From Paenibacillus polygoni (GTDB lineage Bacteria; Bacillota; Bacilli; Paenibacillales; Paenibacillaceae), in the NCBI RefSeq assembly GCF_030263935.1, contig NZ_CP127162.1, forward strand, positions 200,001 to 264,000: a stretch of 64,000 bases of DNA, in the 5' to 3' direction. Positions 1-8,808 of this stretch are shown piece by piece. Every line of letters starts with the position of its first letter. The first letter of the stretch is position 1. The notes under the pieces were generated by a model. That model worked only from the letters and a program-made list of their open reading frames with translations. It was not told the origin of the DNA and did no database searches. Made by a program: the position numbers and the translations under genes.

Positions 1-438
<438 letters not shown>

Positions 439-555
439 ACAAGCTTTCTGAAGGAAAGCTACTTCGGAAGCATAAGCTAATTAAATCGCAAAGATTGTTT
501 CGTATCTAGTTTTCAGGGAGCAAATCCTTGAATACCGCATTTGTAAAAATGCTCG

Positions 556-672
556 TTTGGTGGCGATAGCGGAGGGGTTCCACACGTACCCATCCCGAAC
601 ACGACCGTTAAGCCCTCCAGCGCCGATGGTACTTGGACCGCAGGGTCCTGGGAGAGTAGGACGTCGCCAAGC
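556..672 (+). rRNA. rrf: 5S ribosomal RNA
   Basis: A 117-nt 5S rRNA. The 5' end TTGGTGGCGATAGC pairs with the 3' end GACGTCGCCAAG, and the conserved CATCCCGAACACG segment lies in the middle. It sits about 120 nt after 23S, as usual for Firmicute rRNA operons. The ends are placed by helix I pairing and could be off by a base or two. Confidence 0.95.
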
Positions 673-674
673 GA

Positions 675-699
675 AAACCCTTTTGGGTTATTTTTTTTG
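675..699 (+). terminator. Rho-independent terminator-like hairpin after 5S rRNA
   Basis: AACCC and GGGTT close a short hairpin followed by eight T. Stable tRNAs follow at once, so either it is partly read through or the tRNA array has its own promoter. Confidence 0.6.
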
Positions 700-724
700 C
701 CCTAATGGGTTTGATTAACGATGA

Positions 725-802
<78 letters not shown>

Positions 803-823
803 GTAACTTTATAATTCGATTAT

Positions 824-899
824 GGGGCCATAGCTCAGCTGGGAGAGCGCCTGCCTTGCACGCAGGAGGTCAGCGGTTCGATCCCGCTTGGCTCCACCA
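824..899 (+). tRNA. tRNA-Ala (TGC anticodon)
   Basis: Acceptor GGGGCCA, anticodon TGC in CTGCCTTGCACGCAG, T-loop TTCGATC and encoded CCA. Confidence 0.96.
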
Positions 900-903
900 C
901 TAT

Positions 904-979
904 TCCCTGATAGCTCAGTTGGTAGAGCACTCGACTGTTAATCGAGTTGTCACAGGTTCGAGCCCTGTTCGGGGAGCCA
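904..979 (+). tRNA. tRNA-Asn (GTT anticodon)
   Basis: Acceptor TCCCTGA pairs with TCGGGGA. The anticodon stem is CGACT/ATCGA-like with GTT in the loop, T-loop TTCGAGC, encoded CCA. Confidence 0.95.
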
Positions 980-984
980 CTTTT

Positions 985-1073
985 GGAGAAGTGTCCGAGC
1001 TGGCCGAAGGAGCACGATTGGAAATCGTGTAGGCGTCACAAGCGTCTCGAGGGTTCGAATCCCTCTTTCTCCG
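985..1073 (+). tRNA. tRNA-Ser (GGA anticodon)
   Basis: Class II tRNA with a long variable arm. Acceptor GGAGAAG pairs with CTTTCTCC, anticodon GGA, T-loop TTCGAAT, no encoded CCA. Confidence 0.94.
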
Positions 1074-1105
1074 TTGCGAACTTTTTGGAATATTTAATAC
1101 AGCAA

Positions 1106-1177
1106 GGCCCGTTGGTCAAGGGGTTAAGACACCTCCCTTTCACGGAGGTAACAGGGGTTCGAATCCCCTACGGGTCA
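1106..1177 (+). tRNA. tRNA-Glu (TTC anticodon)
   Basis: Acceptor GGCCCGT pairs with ACGGGTC, anticodon TTC in CCTCCCTTTCACGGAGG, T-loop TTCGAAT, no encoded CCA. Confidence 0.95.
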
Positions 1178-1185
1178 CTTTATAT

Positions 1186-1261
1186 GGAGATTTAGCTCAG
1201 CTGGGAGAGCATCTGCCTTACAAGCAGAGGGTCGGGGGTTCGATCCCCTCAATCTCCACCA
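1186..1261 (+). tRNA. tRNA-Val (TAC anticodon)
   Basis: Acceptor GGAGATT pairs with AATCTCC, anticodon TAC in CTGCCTTACAAGCAG, T-loop TTCGATC, encoded CCA. Confidence 0.95.
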
Positions 1262-1270
1262 TATAACTAT

Positions 1271-1343
1271 CGCGGGATGGAGCAGCTCGGTAGCTTGCTT
1301 AGCTCATAACCCGAAGGTTGCAGGTGCAAATCTTGCCTCGCAA
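1271..1343 (+). pseudogene. Decayed initiator tRNA-Met (CAT anticodon)
   Basis: The start CGCGGGATGGAGCAGCTCGG, the anticodon loop CTCATAA and the 3' CGCAA identify an initiator tRNA. Several elements are broken. The anticodon stem CTTAG no longer pairs with CCCGA, the T-loop reads TGCAAAT instead of TTCAAAT, the 3' acceptor strand lacks one base, and the CCA is replaced by TTG. Most changes from the remembered Paenibacillus form are C-to-T or G-to-A. It is probably non-functional, with other initiator copies elsewhere in the genome. Confidence 0.7.
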
Positions 1344-1354
1344 TTGTAAACCTT

Positions 1355-1431
1355 GGAACTGTGGTGTAGAGGCCTAACATGCCTGCCTGTCACGCAGGAG
1401 ATCGCGGGTTCGAATCCCGTCAGTTCCGCCA
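1355..1431 (+). tRNA. tRNA-Asp (GTC anticodon)
   Basis: Acceptor GGAACTG pairs with CAGTTCC, anticodon GTC in GCCTGCCTGTCACGCAGG, T-loop TTCGAAT, encoded CCA. Confidence 0.95.
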
Positions 1432-1481
1432 CTTTTATCTTAACTTCAGTAAAATGGAGTACGATATATCGTAATCAATTA

Positions 1482-1557
<76 letters not shown>

Positions 1558-1568
1558 GTTTTCATTAT

Positions 1569-1655
1569 GGAGAATTAGCAAAGTGGCCCAAATGTATTAG
1601 ACTGTAAATCTGCTCTTTTATGGGTTCGGTAGTTCAATGCCATCTTCCTTTACCA
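1569..1655 (+). pseudogene. Decayed tRNA-Tyr (GTA anticodon)
   Basis: The long variable arm and the intact anticodon arm AGACTGTAAATCT identify tRNA-Tyr. The acceptor GGAGAAT pairs poorly with ATCTTCC (one A-C mismatch and a G-T pair). The T-stem has a mismatch, the T-loop reads TTCAATG, and three extra T separate the acceptor from ACCA. Changes are again mostly G-to-A and C-to-T. A weakly functional tRNA cannot be excluded, but decay is more likely. Confidence 0.6.
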
Positions 1656-1662
1656 GTTTCTT

Positions 1663-1736
1663 AGGGGCATAGTTTAAAGGTAGAACAGCGGTCTCCAAAA
1701 CCGTTAGTGTGGGTTCAATTCCTGCTGCCCCTGCCA
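1663..1736 (+). tRNA. tRNA-Trp (CCA anticodon)
   Basis: Acceptor AGGGGCA pairs with TGCCCCT, anticodon CCA in CGGTCTCCAAAACCG, T-loop TTCAATT, encoded GCCA. Confidence 0.94.
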
Positions 1737-1767
1737 TAATCTTATTTGTTTCAGTAAAAGATAAGAT

Positions 1768-1841
1768 GGCGGTCGTGGCGAAGGGGTTAACGCACCGGAT
1801 TGTGGCTCCGGCATTCGTGGGTTCAAGTCCCATCGATCGCC
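1768..1841 (+). tRNA. tRNA-His (GTG anticodon)
   Basis: The extra 5' G of tRNA-His faces C73, and acceptor GGCGGTCG pairs with CGATCGCC. Anticodon GTG lies in CCGGATTGTGGCTCCGG. The CCA is only partly encoded. Confidence 0.93.
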
Positions 1842-1863
1842 CATTTATACACCTTATCACTGT

Positions 1864-1938
1864 TGGGGATTAGCCAAGCGGTAAGGCAACGGACTTTGAC
1901 TCCGTCATGCATAGGTTCAAATCCTATATCCCCAGCCA
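1864..1938 (+). tRNA. tRNA-Gln (TTG anticodon)
   Basis: Acceptor TGGGGAT pairs with ATCCCCA, anticodon TTG in CGGACTTTGACTCCG, T-loop TTCAAAT, encoded GCCA. Confidence 0.94.
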
Positions 1939-1947
1939 TTTTAGTAA

Positions 1948-2023
1948 GAGCCATTAGCTCAGTTGGTAGAGCACCTGACTTTTAATCAGGGTGTCGAAGG
2001 TTCGAGCCCTTCATGGCTCACCA
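1948..2023 (+). tRNA. tRNA-Lys (TTT anticodon)
   Basis: Acceptor GAGCCAT pairs with ATGGCTC, anticodon TTT in CTGACTTTTAATCAG, T-loop TTCGAGC, encoded CCA. Confidence 0.95.
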
Positions 2024-2034
2024 TATATTTACAT

Positions 2035-2115
2035 GCGCGTGTGGCGGAATTGGCAGACGCACTAGACTTAGGATCTAGCGTCTTTGACGTGGGGGTTCGA
2101 GTCCCTTCACGCGCA
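2035..2115 (+). tRNA. tRNA-Leu (TAG anticodon)
   Basis: Class II tRNA. Acceptor GCGCGTG pairs with CACGCGC, anticodon TAG in CTAGACTTAGGATCTAG, variable arm CGTCTTTGACG. Confidence 0.94.
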
Positions 2116-2125
2116 TCCTTTAATT

Positions 2126-2197
2126 GCGGACGTGGCTCAGCGGTAGAGCATCGCCTTGCCAAGGCGAGGGTCGCGGGTTCGATTCCCGTCGTCCGCT
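2126..2197 (+). tRNA. tRNA-Gly (GCC anticodon)
   Basis: Acceptor GCGGACG pairs with CGTCCGC, anticodon GCC in CGCCTTGCCAAGGCG, T-loop TTCGATT, no encoded CCA. Confidence 0.94.
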
Positions 2198-2208
2198 TTT
2201 ATATATAT

Positions 2209-2285
2209 GCGCCCTTAGCTCAGCTGGATAGAGCGTTTGACTACGAATCAAAAGGTCAGGAGTTCGAATCTCTTAGGGCGCGCCA
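2209..2285 (+). tRNA. tRNA-Arg (ACG anticodon)
   Basis: Acceptor GCGCCCT pairs with AGGGCGC, anticodon ACG in TTTGACTACGAATCAAA, T-loop TTCGAAT, encoded CCA. Confidence 0.94.
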
Positions 2286-2299
2286 TTTTAATTAAATAA

Positions 2300-2379
2300 G
2301 CCGGTGTGGCGGAATTGGCAGACGCGCGCGACTCAAAATCGTGAGGGAAACCGTGGGGGTTCGAGTCCCTTCACCGGCA
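2300..2379 (+). tRNA. tRNA-Leu (CAA anticodon)
   Basis: Class II tRNA. Acceptor GCCGGTG pairs with CACCGGC, and the anticodon loop CTCAAAA reads CAA. The variable arm is short and no CCA is encoded. Confidence 0.9.
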
Positions 2380-2391
2380 TAATATATATTA

Positions 2392-2465
2392 CGGGATGTA
2401 GCTCAGCTTGGTAGAGCACCTGGTTTGGGACCAGGGGGTCGCATGTTCAAATCGTGTCATCCCGA
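2392..2465 (+). tRNA. tRNA-Pro (TGG anticodon)
   Basis: Acceptor CGGGATG pairs with CATCCCG, anticodon TGG in CCTGGTTTGGGACCAGG. The T-stem contains wobble pairs but is complete. Confidence 0.93.
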
Positions 2466-2475
2466 TACTTAATAT

Positions 2476-2549
2476 GCGGGTGTAGTTCAATGGTAGAACT
2501 TCAGCCTTCCAAGCTGATAGCGTGGGTTCGATTCCCATCACCCGCTCCA
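2476..2549 (+). tRNA. tRNA-Gly (TCC anticodon)
   Basis: Acceptor GCGGGTG pairs with CACCCGC, anticodon TCC in CAGCCTTCCAAGCTG, T-loop TTCGATT, encoded CCA. This is the last member of the array. Confidence 0.94.
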
Positions 2550-2560
2550 ATATTTTATTC

Positions 2561-2589
2561 AAGTCTAGTTATATAACTAGGCTTTTTTT
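2561..2589 (+). terminator. Terminator ending the tRNA array
   Basis: The palindrome CTAGTTATATAACTAG is followed by GC and eight T, closing the rRNA-tRNA transcription unit. In 2590-2880 nothing further is recognised. Confidence 0.8.
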
Positions 2590-2882
2590 TGTATATAAAG
2601 ATAGAAGTTTCGATGTTTTGATTATCTATTTTAGGGACTAGAAGCATAAGGATCTTACATGACGCGCTCTATGAAGGTGCGGGGATTTTAGTGTTTGATT
2701 CTCTGGTACACTGTCTTACATCTGAATAGACGAAGTTGCTACCAATTACGGGAGAGGATTTACTTTTGATATTTCAGTAGTTGGGAGTCATAAGAATACA
2801 AAATTAATGAACTAGGCGAACTTTCTTAAGAAAAAGGGATGCTCGCTTTGTTTTTAACATCCATATCAGACATCATTTGTAT

Positions 2883-2911
2883 TTGCTTAGGTTTTAAAAC
2901 TACACTATAAT
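2883..2911 (+). promoter_or_regulatory. Sigma-A-type promoter for the mechanosensitive channel gene
   Basis: TTGCTT, a 17-nt spacer and TATAAT lie 35 nt before the ATG. An AGGAGG site follows at about 2936-2941. Confidence 0.55.
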
Positions 2912-2945
2912 ATTAGGCTAATCTACACATAGTCAGGAGGAAACA

Positions 2946-4211
2946 ATGGAATTTATCAGAAATCAGTTAGACGGATATGGAATGAGCGAAGCTGCGGTTG
3001 GTTATCTTTCCAACTTGACCATGGCTGTATTTATAGCGTTGGTCTGCATTCTAGCTAATTTTTTAACCAAAAAAATCGTGCTGAAGACGATTATTCATAT
3101 CATTAATAACAATCGGTATACATGGGACAATATTATTTTGGAGAAAAAAGTGTTTCATAAGCTGTCGCATCTCGTGCCAGCCATCATTATCTATTCTTCT
3201 GCACCCATCTTTCCGTCATATGAAATTTTGATTAAAAAGCTGGCAATCATTTATATGATTATCGTAACCACTATGGTGTTTAGTGCGCTACTTAATGCTG
3301 TTGAAGCGATATATCGTACATTTGAGGTTTCTAAGATCAGACCGATCAAAGGATACATTCAGGTGGCAAAGATCTTACTATACATCATCGCTACCATTTT
3401 AGTGATATCTAGCCTCATTGGTCAGAATCCTTTGATCATTCTCAGCGGGTTTGGTGCCTTATCGGCTGTTCTGATGTTAGTTTTTAAGGACTCCATCTTA
3501 GGTCTCGTGGCAGGCGTGCAATTATCCTCGAATGATATGGTACGTGTAGGCGACTGGATTGAAATGCCTAAGTATGATGCGAACGGTGACGTAATTGATA
3601 TTACACTCAATACGGTAATGGTCATGAACTTTGATAAGACAATCACGATGATTCCGAGCTACGCCCTTATTTCAGACTCATTCAAAAATTGGAGAGGCAT
3701 GCAAGCATCCGGTGGCAGAAGGATTAAGCGAAGTATTAATATTGATACAAGCAGTATTTCTTTTTGTACAGAGGAAATGATTGAGGAACTTCAGAAGATA
3801 CACTATCTCACTGATTATGTCACGACGAGATTAAATGAAATTAATATTTATAATATGGAACACGAGATTAATACGGAGAGCAAGGTGAACGGTAGGCAGC
3901 TTACGAATATAGGTATATTCCGAGAATACATTCATCAATATCTGAGGAATCACCCTAAAATTCACAAGGATATGACACTAATTGTTAGACAGTTAGCTCC
4001 TGGCGATAACGGGCTGCCGCTGGAAATTTACGCGTTTAGCAACGATACCAACTGGGCGGTGTATGAATCAGTTCAGGCTGATATCTTCGATCATATCTTT
4101 GCAGTTGCGCCGACCTTTGGGCTTCGTGCCTTCCAAAATCCTACGGGCCATGATATCGTTCATTTAAAAGAAAGTAAAGAATATTCGCGAGAATACTCAA
4201 GCTATAATTAG
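2946..4211 (+). CDS. MscS-family mechanosensitive ion channel, YbdG-like
   Basis: A predicted inner-membrane channel that opens under membrane tension to release solutes on osmotic downshock. At 421 residues it matches E. coli YbdG in length. The strongest marker is the block after the last membrane helix, from about residue 160: LSGFGALSAVLMLVFKD, VRVGDWIEMPKY, NFDKTITMIPSYALISDS and FKNWRGMQASGGRRIKR. These follow the YbdG subgroup rather than small MscS. Roughly five hydrophobic segments fill residues 20-190 and the remainder is a soluble beta-rich domain. ATG 2946 has a well-placed AGGAGG, and the gene has its own promoter and terminator. The family call is firm; a specific osmotic role is inferred. 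Confidence 0.9.
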   Translation: MEFIRNQLDGYGMSEAAVGYLSNLTMAVFIALVCILANFLTKKIVLKTIIHIINNNRYTWDNIILEKKVFHKLSHLVPAIIIYSSAPIFPSYEILIKKLAIIYMIIVTTMVFSALLNAVEAIYRTFEVSKIRPIKGYIQVAKILLYIIATILVISSLIGQNPLIILSGFGALSAVLMLVFKDSILGLVAGVQLSSNDMVRVGDWIEMPKYDANGDVIDITLNTVMVMNFDKTITMIPSYALISDSFKNWRGMQASGGRRIKRSINIDTSSISFCTEEMIEELQKIHYLTDYVTTRLNEINIYNMEHEINTESKVNGRQLTNIGIFREYIHQYLRNHPKIHKDMTLIVRQLAPGDNGLPLEIYAFSNDTNWAVYESVQADIFDHIFAVAPTFGLRAFQNPTGHDIVHLKESKEYSREYSSYN

Positions 4212-4292
4212 GGAGTTGTTGAAGCAAGATCTGGCTTTATTGAATACTAATTTCATTCGCAATGGCTATATACAGTTTGATGTCGATAATTT

Positions 4293-4318
4293 AAAACCAC
4301 CTCAGAGGTGGTTTTTTC
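4293..4318 (+). terminator. Rho-independent terminator after the MscS-like gene
   Basis: AACCACCTC pairs with GAGGTGGTT around a short loop, followed by a T-run. Confidence 0.85.
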
Positions 4319-4354
4319 GTTTTTATAGAGCATCTTATCAGTGATAAACGAGAA

Positions 4355-4933
4355 TCACTTAAGTGTGATCTCGGCTTGGGTTAAATCGTTATAATTTATA
4401 GTGCTTACCGAATTAATAATTTTAACAATTTCACTAGGGGATTCAGGTAAATCATTTTCTAACCATGTTTGAACAATGGCAATACAGCCGCAAACAATGT
4501 ATCTCATATAATAATGGGAATAAGACTTACTAAATTCCTCAGAAATCTGTTCAAGATCAGCTTTACTCGCTATAACAATAAGTTTATCTAGCAGCTTATT
4601 GTCCCTCTGTCTGCAGAATAAAATCTTACACAAAGCCCTGTTTTCTGAGATTAATTCAAGTACATTCAATAGTAGTGAATCTGAATACTCGTTCACAGGC
4701 GTTTCATCAATATATTTCACGATTTTATGGAATAGCTCATCTTCCATCGTCTGGAGCAAATCATGTGGATCTTTGTAATGTGCATAAAACGTTCCTCTAT
4801 TCACATCTGCTCTTTTACATATATCAGTAACCGTAATCTGGTGAATTTCTTTCTCTTCAAGCAGGGTAAGGATACTGTCTTTAATAGCCTTCTTCGTGTA
4901 CACAACTCTTCGATTCCCTTTAATGCCTACCAT
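4355..4933 (-). CDS. TetR/AcrR-family transcriptional regulator
   Basis: A 192-residue regulator. The N-terminal helix-turn-helix reads ITVTDICKRADVNRGTFYAHYKD at about residues 33-55, the classic TetR pattern, here broken as ITVTDICKRADVN then RGTFYAHYKD. The C-terminal ligand domain is not recognisable beyond the family. It is divergent from the ABC exporter pair at 5228-8497, and a 20-bp palindrome lies between them. It therefore probably represses that exporter and itself, releasing on binding a substrate. That role is inferred from position. Confidence 0.87.
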   Translation of the reverse strand: MVGIKGNRRVVYTKKAIKDSILTLLEEKEIHQITVTDICKRADVNRGTFYAHYKDPHDLLQTMEDELFHKIVKYIDETPVNEYSDSLLLNVLELISENRALCKILFCRQRDNKLLDKLIVIASKADLEQISEEFSKSYSHYYMRYIVCGCIAIVQTWLENDLPESPSEIVKIINSVSTINYNDLTQAEITLK

Positions 4934-5033
4934 AACGAATCTCCTTATAAAAATTTGAAATTATCTAACTAAATCAATTTCATAACTCATTAAAAGGTAT
5001 TATGAACTTGATCTAACTCTGCAATTGTTATCA

Positions 5034-5053
5034 ATTGAACAAACTTGTTCAAT
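5034..5053. promoter_or_regulatory. Palindromic operator, probable TetR site
   Basis: ATTGAACAA and TTGTTCAAT are perfect 9-bp arms around AC. It sits in the divergent region between the TetR gene and the ABC operon, 37 bp upstream of that operon's -35. A related imperfect repeat (AAACAAACAAGTTGT) lies at about 5133-5147, just past the -10. Confidence 0.6.
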
Positions 5054-5089
5054 ATGTTCATTTCATAACACAAAGAAAATATGTGGTCG

Positions 5090-5118
5090 TTGTTATTGGA
5101 TTTTTGCTAATTTATAAT
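5090..5118 (+). promoter_or_regulatory. Sigma-A promoter of the ABC exporter operon
   Basis: TTGTTA, 17-nt spacer, TATAAT. Operator-like repeats flank it on both sides. Confidence 0.65.
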
Positions 5119-5227
5119 ATTAACGTACTATTAAACAAACAAGTTGTCTATTTAATGACGATATGAATTGAATACTCATTAATTCGGTAGCATATAAAAC
5201 AAGCCTGGCAGCTAATGGAGGAATACA

Positions 5228-5929
5228 ATGTCATATATCAAAATTCAGGATGTATATAAAAAATATAAAGTAGGAGATACCGTAGTTGTCGCTAATAATG
5301 GGATCTCTTTTTCTATCGAAAAGGGAGAATTCGTTGTTATATTAGGTCCAAGCGGAGCGGGAAAGTCAACGGTACTTAATATCCTTGGAGGAATGGACAG
5401 CTGTGATTCAGGAGAAATCATCGTGGACGGGCTTACTATATCTACATTTAATAATAAGCAGCTTACGAAATATAGAAGAGATGATGTAGGTTTTGTATTT
5501 CAGTTTTATAATTTGGTACAAAACTTAACAGCCAAGGAAAACGTAGAACTTGCTACACAAATCACCAAGAATGCGTTAGATGTAGATCAAACGCTTGAAC
5601 TAGTAGGTCTTGATCATAGAAAAGATAATTTCCCATCACAGTTATCTGGGGGTGAGCAGCAAAGAGTATCGATTGCAAGAGCTGTAGCCAAAAATCCTAA
5701 ATTATTGCTTTGTGATGAGCCAACGGGTGCTCTCGATTACAATACTGGAAAGCAGGTCTTACAAACCCTTCAAGATACATGCAGGAAAATGGGAACAACC
5801 GTTATCGTGATCACGCATAACTCGGCAATTGCACAGATGGCAGATCGAGTGATTAAAATCAATGATGCGAAGGTTCGAAGTGTAGAAGTGAATAAGAATC
5901 CGATTCCCATTGAAAATATTGAGTGGTAG
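5228..5929 (+). CDS. ABC transporter ATP-binding protein, MacB/LolD type
   Basis: The 233-residue ATPase of an exporter-type ABC system. Walker A is GPSGAGKST near residue 41, the signature is [14 protein letters not shown] near residue 139, and Walker B is [12 protein letters not shown]. The PTGALD ending and the length are typical of the MacB/LolD/FtsE group that pairs with FtsX-type permeases. ATG follows a GGAGG site. The permease gene starts 6 nt after the stop, so they form one operon, probably under the TetR regulator encoded divergently. The substrate is unknown; such pairs often export peptides or toxic compounds, or remodel envelope lipoproteins. Confidence 0.92.
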   Translation: MSYIKIQDVYKKYKVGDTVVVANNGISFSIEKGEFVVILGPSGAGKSTVLNILGGMDSCDSGEIIVDGLTISTFNNKQLTKYRRDDVGFVFQFYNLVQNLTAKENVELATQITKNALDVDQTLELVGLDHRKDNFPSQLSGGEQQRVSIARAVAKNPKLLLCDEPTGALDYNTGKQVLQTLQDTCRKMGTTVIVITHNSAIAQMADRVIKINDAKVRSVEVNKNPIPIENIEW

Positions 5930-5935
5930 GGGTAC

Positions 5936-8497
5936 ATGATGAAACTTAAGTCATATACGAAATTAACGATTAGAGAAATTTTATCTTCTAAGGCCAGATT
6001 CATTTCGATATTGATCATTATTCTTTTAGGAGTTGCTTTTTATTCAGGTATAAAGTCGTCAGGACCCGATATGAACAAGGCGATTAATCATCTTTTTAAT
6101 GAATATCATTTGATGGATAGTAAAGTTGTTTCGAATTTTGGATTAGATGATGATGATATTGATGTGCTTAGAAATGATGATCGCATTTTGGATTTTTACG
6201 CTGCGCATAACATAGATGTAAATCTTACAAACGCCAGTAATGTAGTTAGATTCATGGAATACGATAAGGAAAGTAATATCAATGATTTTATTATTGTAGA
6301 AGGTCGACTACCTGAGAACAGTGGGGAAATTGCATTAGATGAAGAAGCTTTAAAACTCAATAAGGACATACAGATCGGACAAGAATATACAATCAAGACT
6401 GACGATGAAACAATGAAGAATTTTAAGGAGTCAACGTTCACGGTCGTAGGTATTGTAAGAAGCCCAATGTATATTGAAAAAGGATCTAGAGGCATTACAT
6501 CTGTGGGAAAAGGAAGTATTGATTACTTTGCCGTACTGAACCGTTCTGATCTAACCATGGATGTATACACTGAGCTATATGTAAGATTTAAAAATGTACA
6601 AGGCCTTGATGGATATAGTGATGAGTATCAAGATGTAATGGATGAAAATACTGAATATCTTGAAAAACTATTCGCTGCCAGAAAGGAAGAAAGAATAGAA
6701 GAATTAAAGGCAGCATTGCAAAAACAATTTTCTCAAAGTACGGGGAATATAAATCAATCGAATCAAATGAATCAACCATCTACAAATGAACTGGCACAGA
6801 GTACGATGGATGTAGATCAGTTAACGTATTATGTATCCGATCGAACGGATAACCCGGGGTATTTAGGATATAAAGATTCCATTCATAGTTTAGATAGTAT
6901 TGCTTCCGTGTTACCGGTGTTTTTCTTTCTATTAGCAGTAATGATCTGTTTAACAACGATGACGAGAATGGTCGAAGAAAATAGAACCGAGATTGGTACG
7001 TTAAAAGCTTTAGGATATGGCAATTTTGAAATAGCGAAGAAATATATGATTTATGCGTCTTTAGCAAGTATTTTAGGAGCTGTGTTAGGAATACTCATTG
7101 GAGCGAGTATACTCCCAGGCATTATCAGTAATGCACATGAAAGTTTATATAGCCTACCTAAAGTCAGCATTGTTTATTATCCGTCCTATATCGCTCAATC
7201 GCTGTTCATCTCTATATTATGTACGGTAGGAGCTAGTTTATTTGTCTTAAGAGTTGAATTAAGAAATAAGCCAGCTAATCTAATGAAGGTAAAAGCTCCG
7301 AAGGTGGGTAAAAAGATACTCTTAGAGAGAGTCACGCCGATATGGAGAAGATTCAATTTTAATTATAAGGTGACATTTCGAAATATTTTTAGATATAAAC
7401 AACGTATGTTGATGACGATCTTCGGTATATCAGGTTGTATGGCGCTACTTGTTACCGGATTTGGACTTAAAGATTCAAATATAGGTATGGTTGACAGGCA
7501 GTTTGGACAGTTGTGGAATTATGAGGCGATGGTCATTCTAGGTGACGATTCTACAGATGAAGAAATGAAAGAATATGATAGTACACTGAATATGTTAACT
7601 GGATATGAAGATAAGTTAGATCTGCACCAAGAAGCTGTTGTATTTAGTAAGGAAGATGTGAATAATCAAGAAGCTACCTTGTATGTGCCGCAATCTACAG
7701 AACACATAGATGACTATATCATTTTGGGTAATCGTGAATCTGGAGATAAGTATAAATTATCAGATGATGGTGTCGTGATAACCGAAAAATTAGCCAAACT
7801 CCTAGACGTTTCTGTTGGAGATACGGTATCGATGACAGATGATGATAATCATACGTATGACACTCGGGTAGATGCGATCGCTGAAAACTACGTTAAACAT
7901 TATATCTATATGTCACCTGCGTATTATGAAAAGGTATTTGAAAAGAAGCCTGTATATCAAACGCAGCTACTCAATTTCAATCGAGATCTAGCTGATGAAG
8001 ATGAGATCTCCTCTAAGCTGATGGATCATGAAAATGTGATAAATGTGACGTTAACATCCAACATTCAAGAAGCTAGCGAAGACTCTGTTGCAAATATGAA
8101 CCTAGTGATGATCGTCATCATTATTTCTGCTGGATGCTTGGCCTTTGTGGTTCTATATAATCTGAACAACATCAATGTATCAGAGCGTATAAGGGAATTA
8201 TCTACCATAAAAGTGCTAGGGTTCTATGACAATGAGGTAACGATGTATATCGTAAGAGAAAATGTCATACTTACCTTATTAGGAGTGTTTACGGGGTCGT
8301 TTTTGGGAAATGGATTACACATGTTTATCATTTATACAGCAGAAACAGATACGATGATGATGTATCCGGATGTATCTATTCTTAGTCATATCTTATCTGC
8401 AGCAATAACAATATTCTTTTCAACTATCGTTATGATGATCATGCATGCGAAGCTCAAAAAAGTGAACATGATTGATGCATTAAAATCTAACGAATAG
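5936..8497 (+). CDS. FtsX-family ABC transporter permease, two FtsX domains
   Basis: An 853-residue permease. Membrane helices lie at about residues 20-40, 322-345, 371-395, 418-440, 491-511, 722-742, 779-800 and 816-836. This is the duplicated FtsX layout with two large extracytoplasmic domains, residues 45-320 and 515-720. The first carries a charged coiled-coil-like stretch with a Gln/Asn-rich end at about 240-290. Short motifs after helices, ENRTEIGTLKALGY and SERIRELSTIKVLGF, are typical of FtsX coupling regions. It partners the upstream ATPase. The start is ATGATG at 5936 or 5939. The substrate cannot be told from sequence. Confidence 0.9.
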   Translation: MMKLKSYTKLTIREILSSKARFISILIIILLGVAFYSGIKSSGPDMNKAINHLFNEYHLMDSKVVSNFGLDDDDIDVLRNDDRILDFYAAHNIDVNLTNASNVVRFMEYDKESNINDFIIVEGRLPENSGEIALDEEALKLNKDIQIGQEYTIKTDDETMKNFKESTFTVVGIVRSPMYIEKGSRGITSVGKGSIDYFAVLNRSDLTMDVYTELYVRFKNVQGLDGYSDEYQDVMDENTEYLEKLFAARKEERIEELKAALQKQFSQSTGNINQSNQMNQPSTNELAQSTMDVDQLTYYVSDRTDNPGYLGYKDSIHSLDSIASVLPVFFFLLAVMICLTTMTRMVEENRTEIGTLKALGYGNFEIAKKYMIYASLASILGAVLGILIGASILPGIISNAHESLYSLPKVSIVYYPSYIAQSLFISILCTVGASLFVLRVELRNKPANLMKVKAPKVGKKILLERVTPIWRRFNFNYKVTFRNIFRYKQRMLMTIFGISGCMALLVTGFGLKDSNIGMVDRQFGQLWNYEAMVILGDDSTDEEMKEYDSTLNMLTGYEDKLDLHQEAVVFSKEDVNNQEATLYVPQSTEHIDDYIILGNRESGDKYKLSDDGVVITEKLAKLLDVSVGDTVSMTDDDNHTYDTRVDAIAENYVKHYIYMSPAYYEKVFEKKPVYQTQLLNFNRDLADEDEISSKLMDHENVINVTLTSNIQEASEDSVANMNLVMIVIIISAGCLAFVVLYNLNNINVSERIRELSTIKVLGFYDNEVTMYIVRENVILTLLGVFTGSFLGNGLHMFIIYTAETDTMMMYPDVSILSHILSAAITIFFSTIVMMIMHAKLKKVNMIDALKSNE

Positions 8498-8540
8498 TGT
8501 AGAGTACGAATATTATCAATTCAATTTGCCTATCATAAAG

Positions 8541-8578
8541 AGATAACTCGCAAACTATGTGAGTTATCTCTTATCTTT
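8541..8578 (+). terminator. Terminator after the ABC exporter operon
   Basis: AGATAACTC pairs with GAGTTATCT across an 11-nt loop, followed by TTATCTTTTG. It could also act for transcripts from the right. Confidence 0.7.
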
Positions 8579-8671
8579 TGTATTCAGATTTAACCATCCC
8601 AAACTTCCATAAATAGTAGAATCTACTTCGTTAAATCCTTACGTATTTTATCTCTCATAGACAATCCATTC

Positions 8672-8808
8672 TGAAGAAGACAATCAGACTGATCTTAGCG
8701 GTAGCCGATTGTGGTGCGTCGGCCTTGGTGACATCATACCTGTAACTGCACCCGTAGAAGCTTGCGTTGTTGTTATCTTTGGACAGGTGTTCGACTCCCG
8801 CCAACTTC
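8672..8808 (+). pseudogene. Decayed 3' half of tmRNA (ssrA remnant)
   Basis: The 3' end GGACAGGTGTTCGACTCCC matches the T-arm of Bacillus-type tmRNA. Upstream CCCGTAGAAGCTT resembles the CTCGTAGACGCTT that precedes it in B. subtilis, and GAAGAAGACAATCAGACT resembles that gene's AAGAAGAGATGAACAGACT. Order and total spacing (about 135 nt against about 143 nt remembered) agree. The CCA end is missing (CGCCAACTTCA) and no 5' half or tag frame is seen, so it is a remnant. The comparison is from memory. Confidence 0.55.

Noticed and set aside
4763..4972. Plus-strand frame opposite the TetR gene
   Set aside because: It lies almost wholly within the TetR coding sequence on the other strand, and has no family resemblance.
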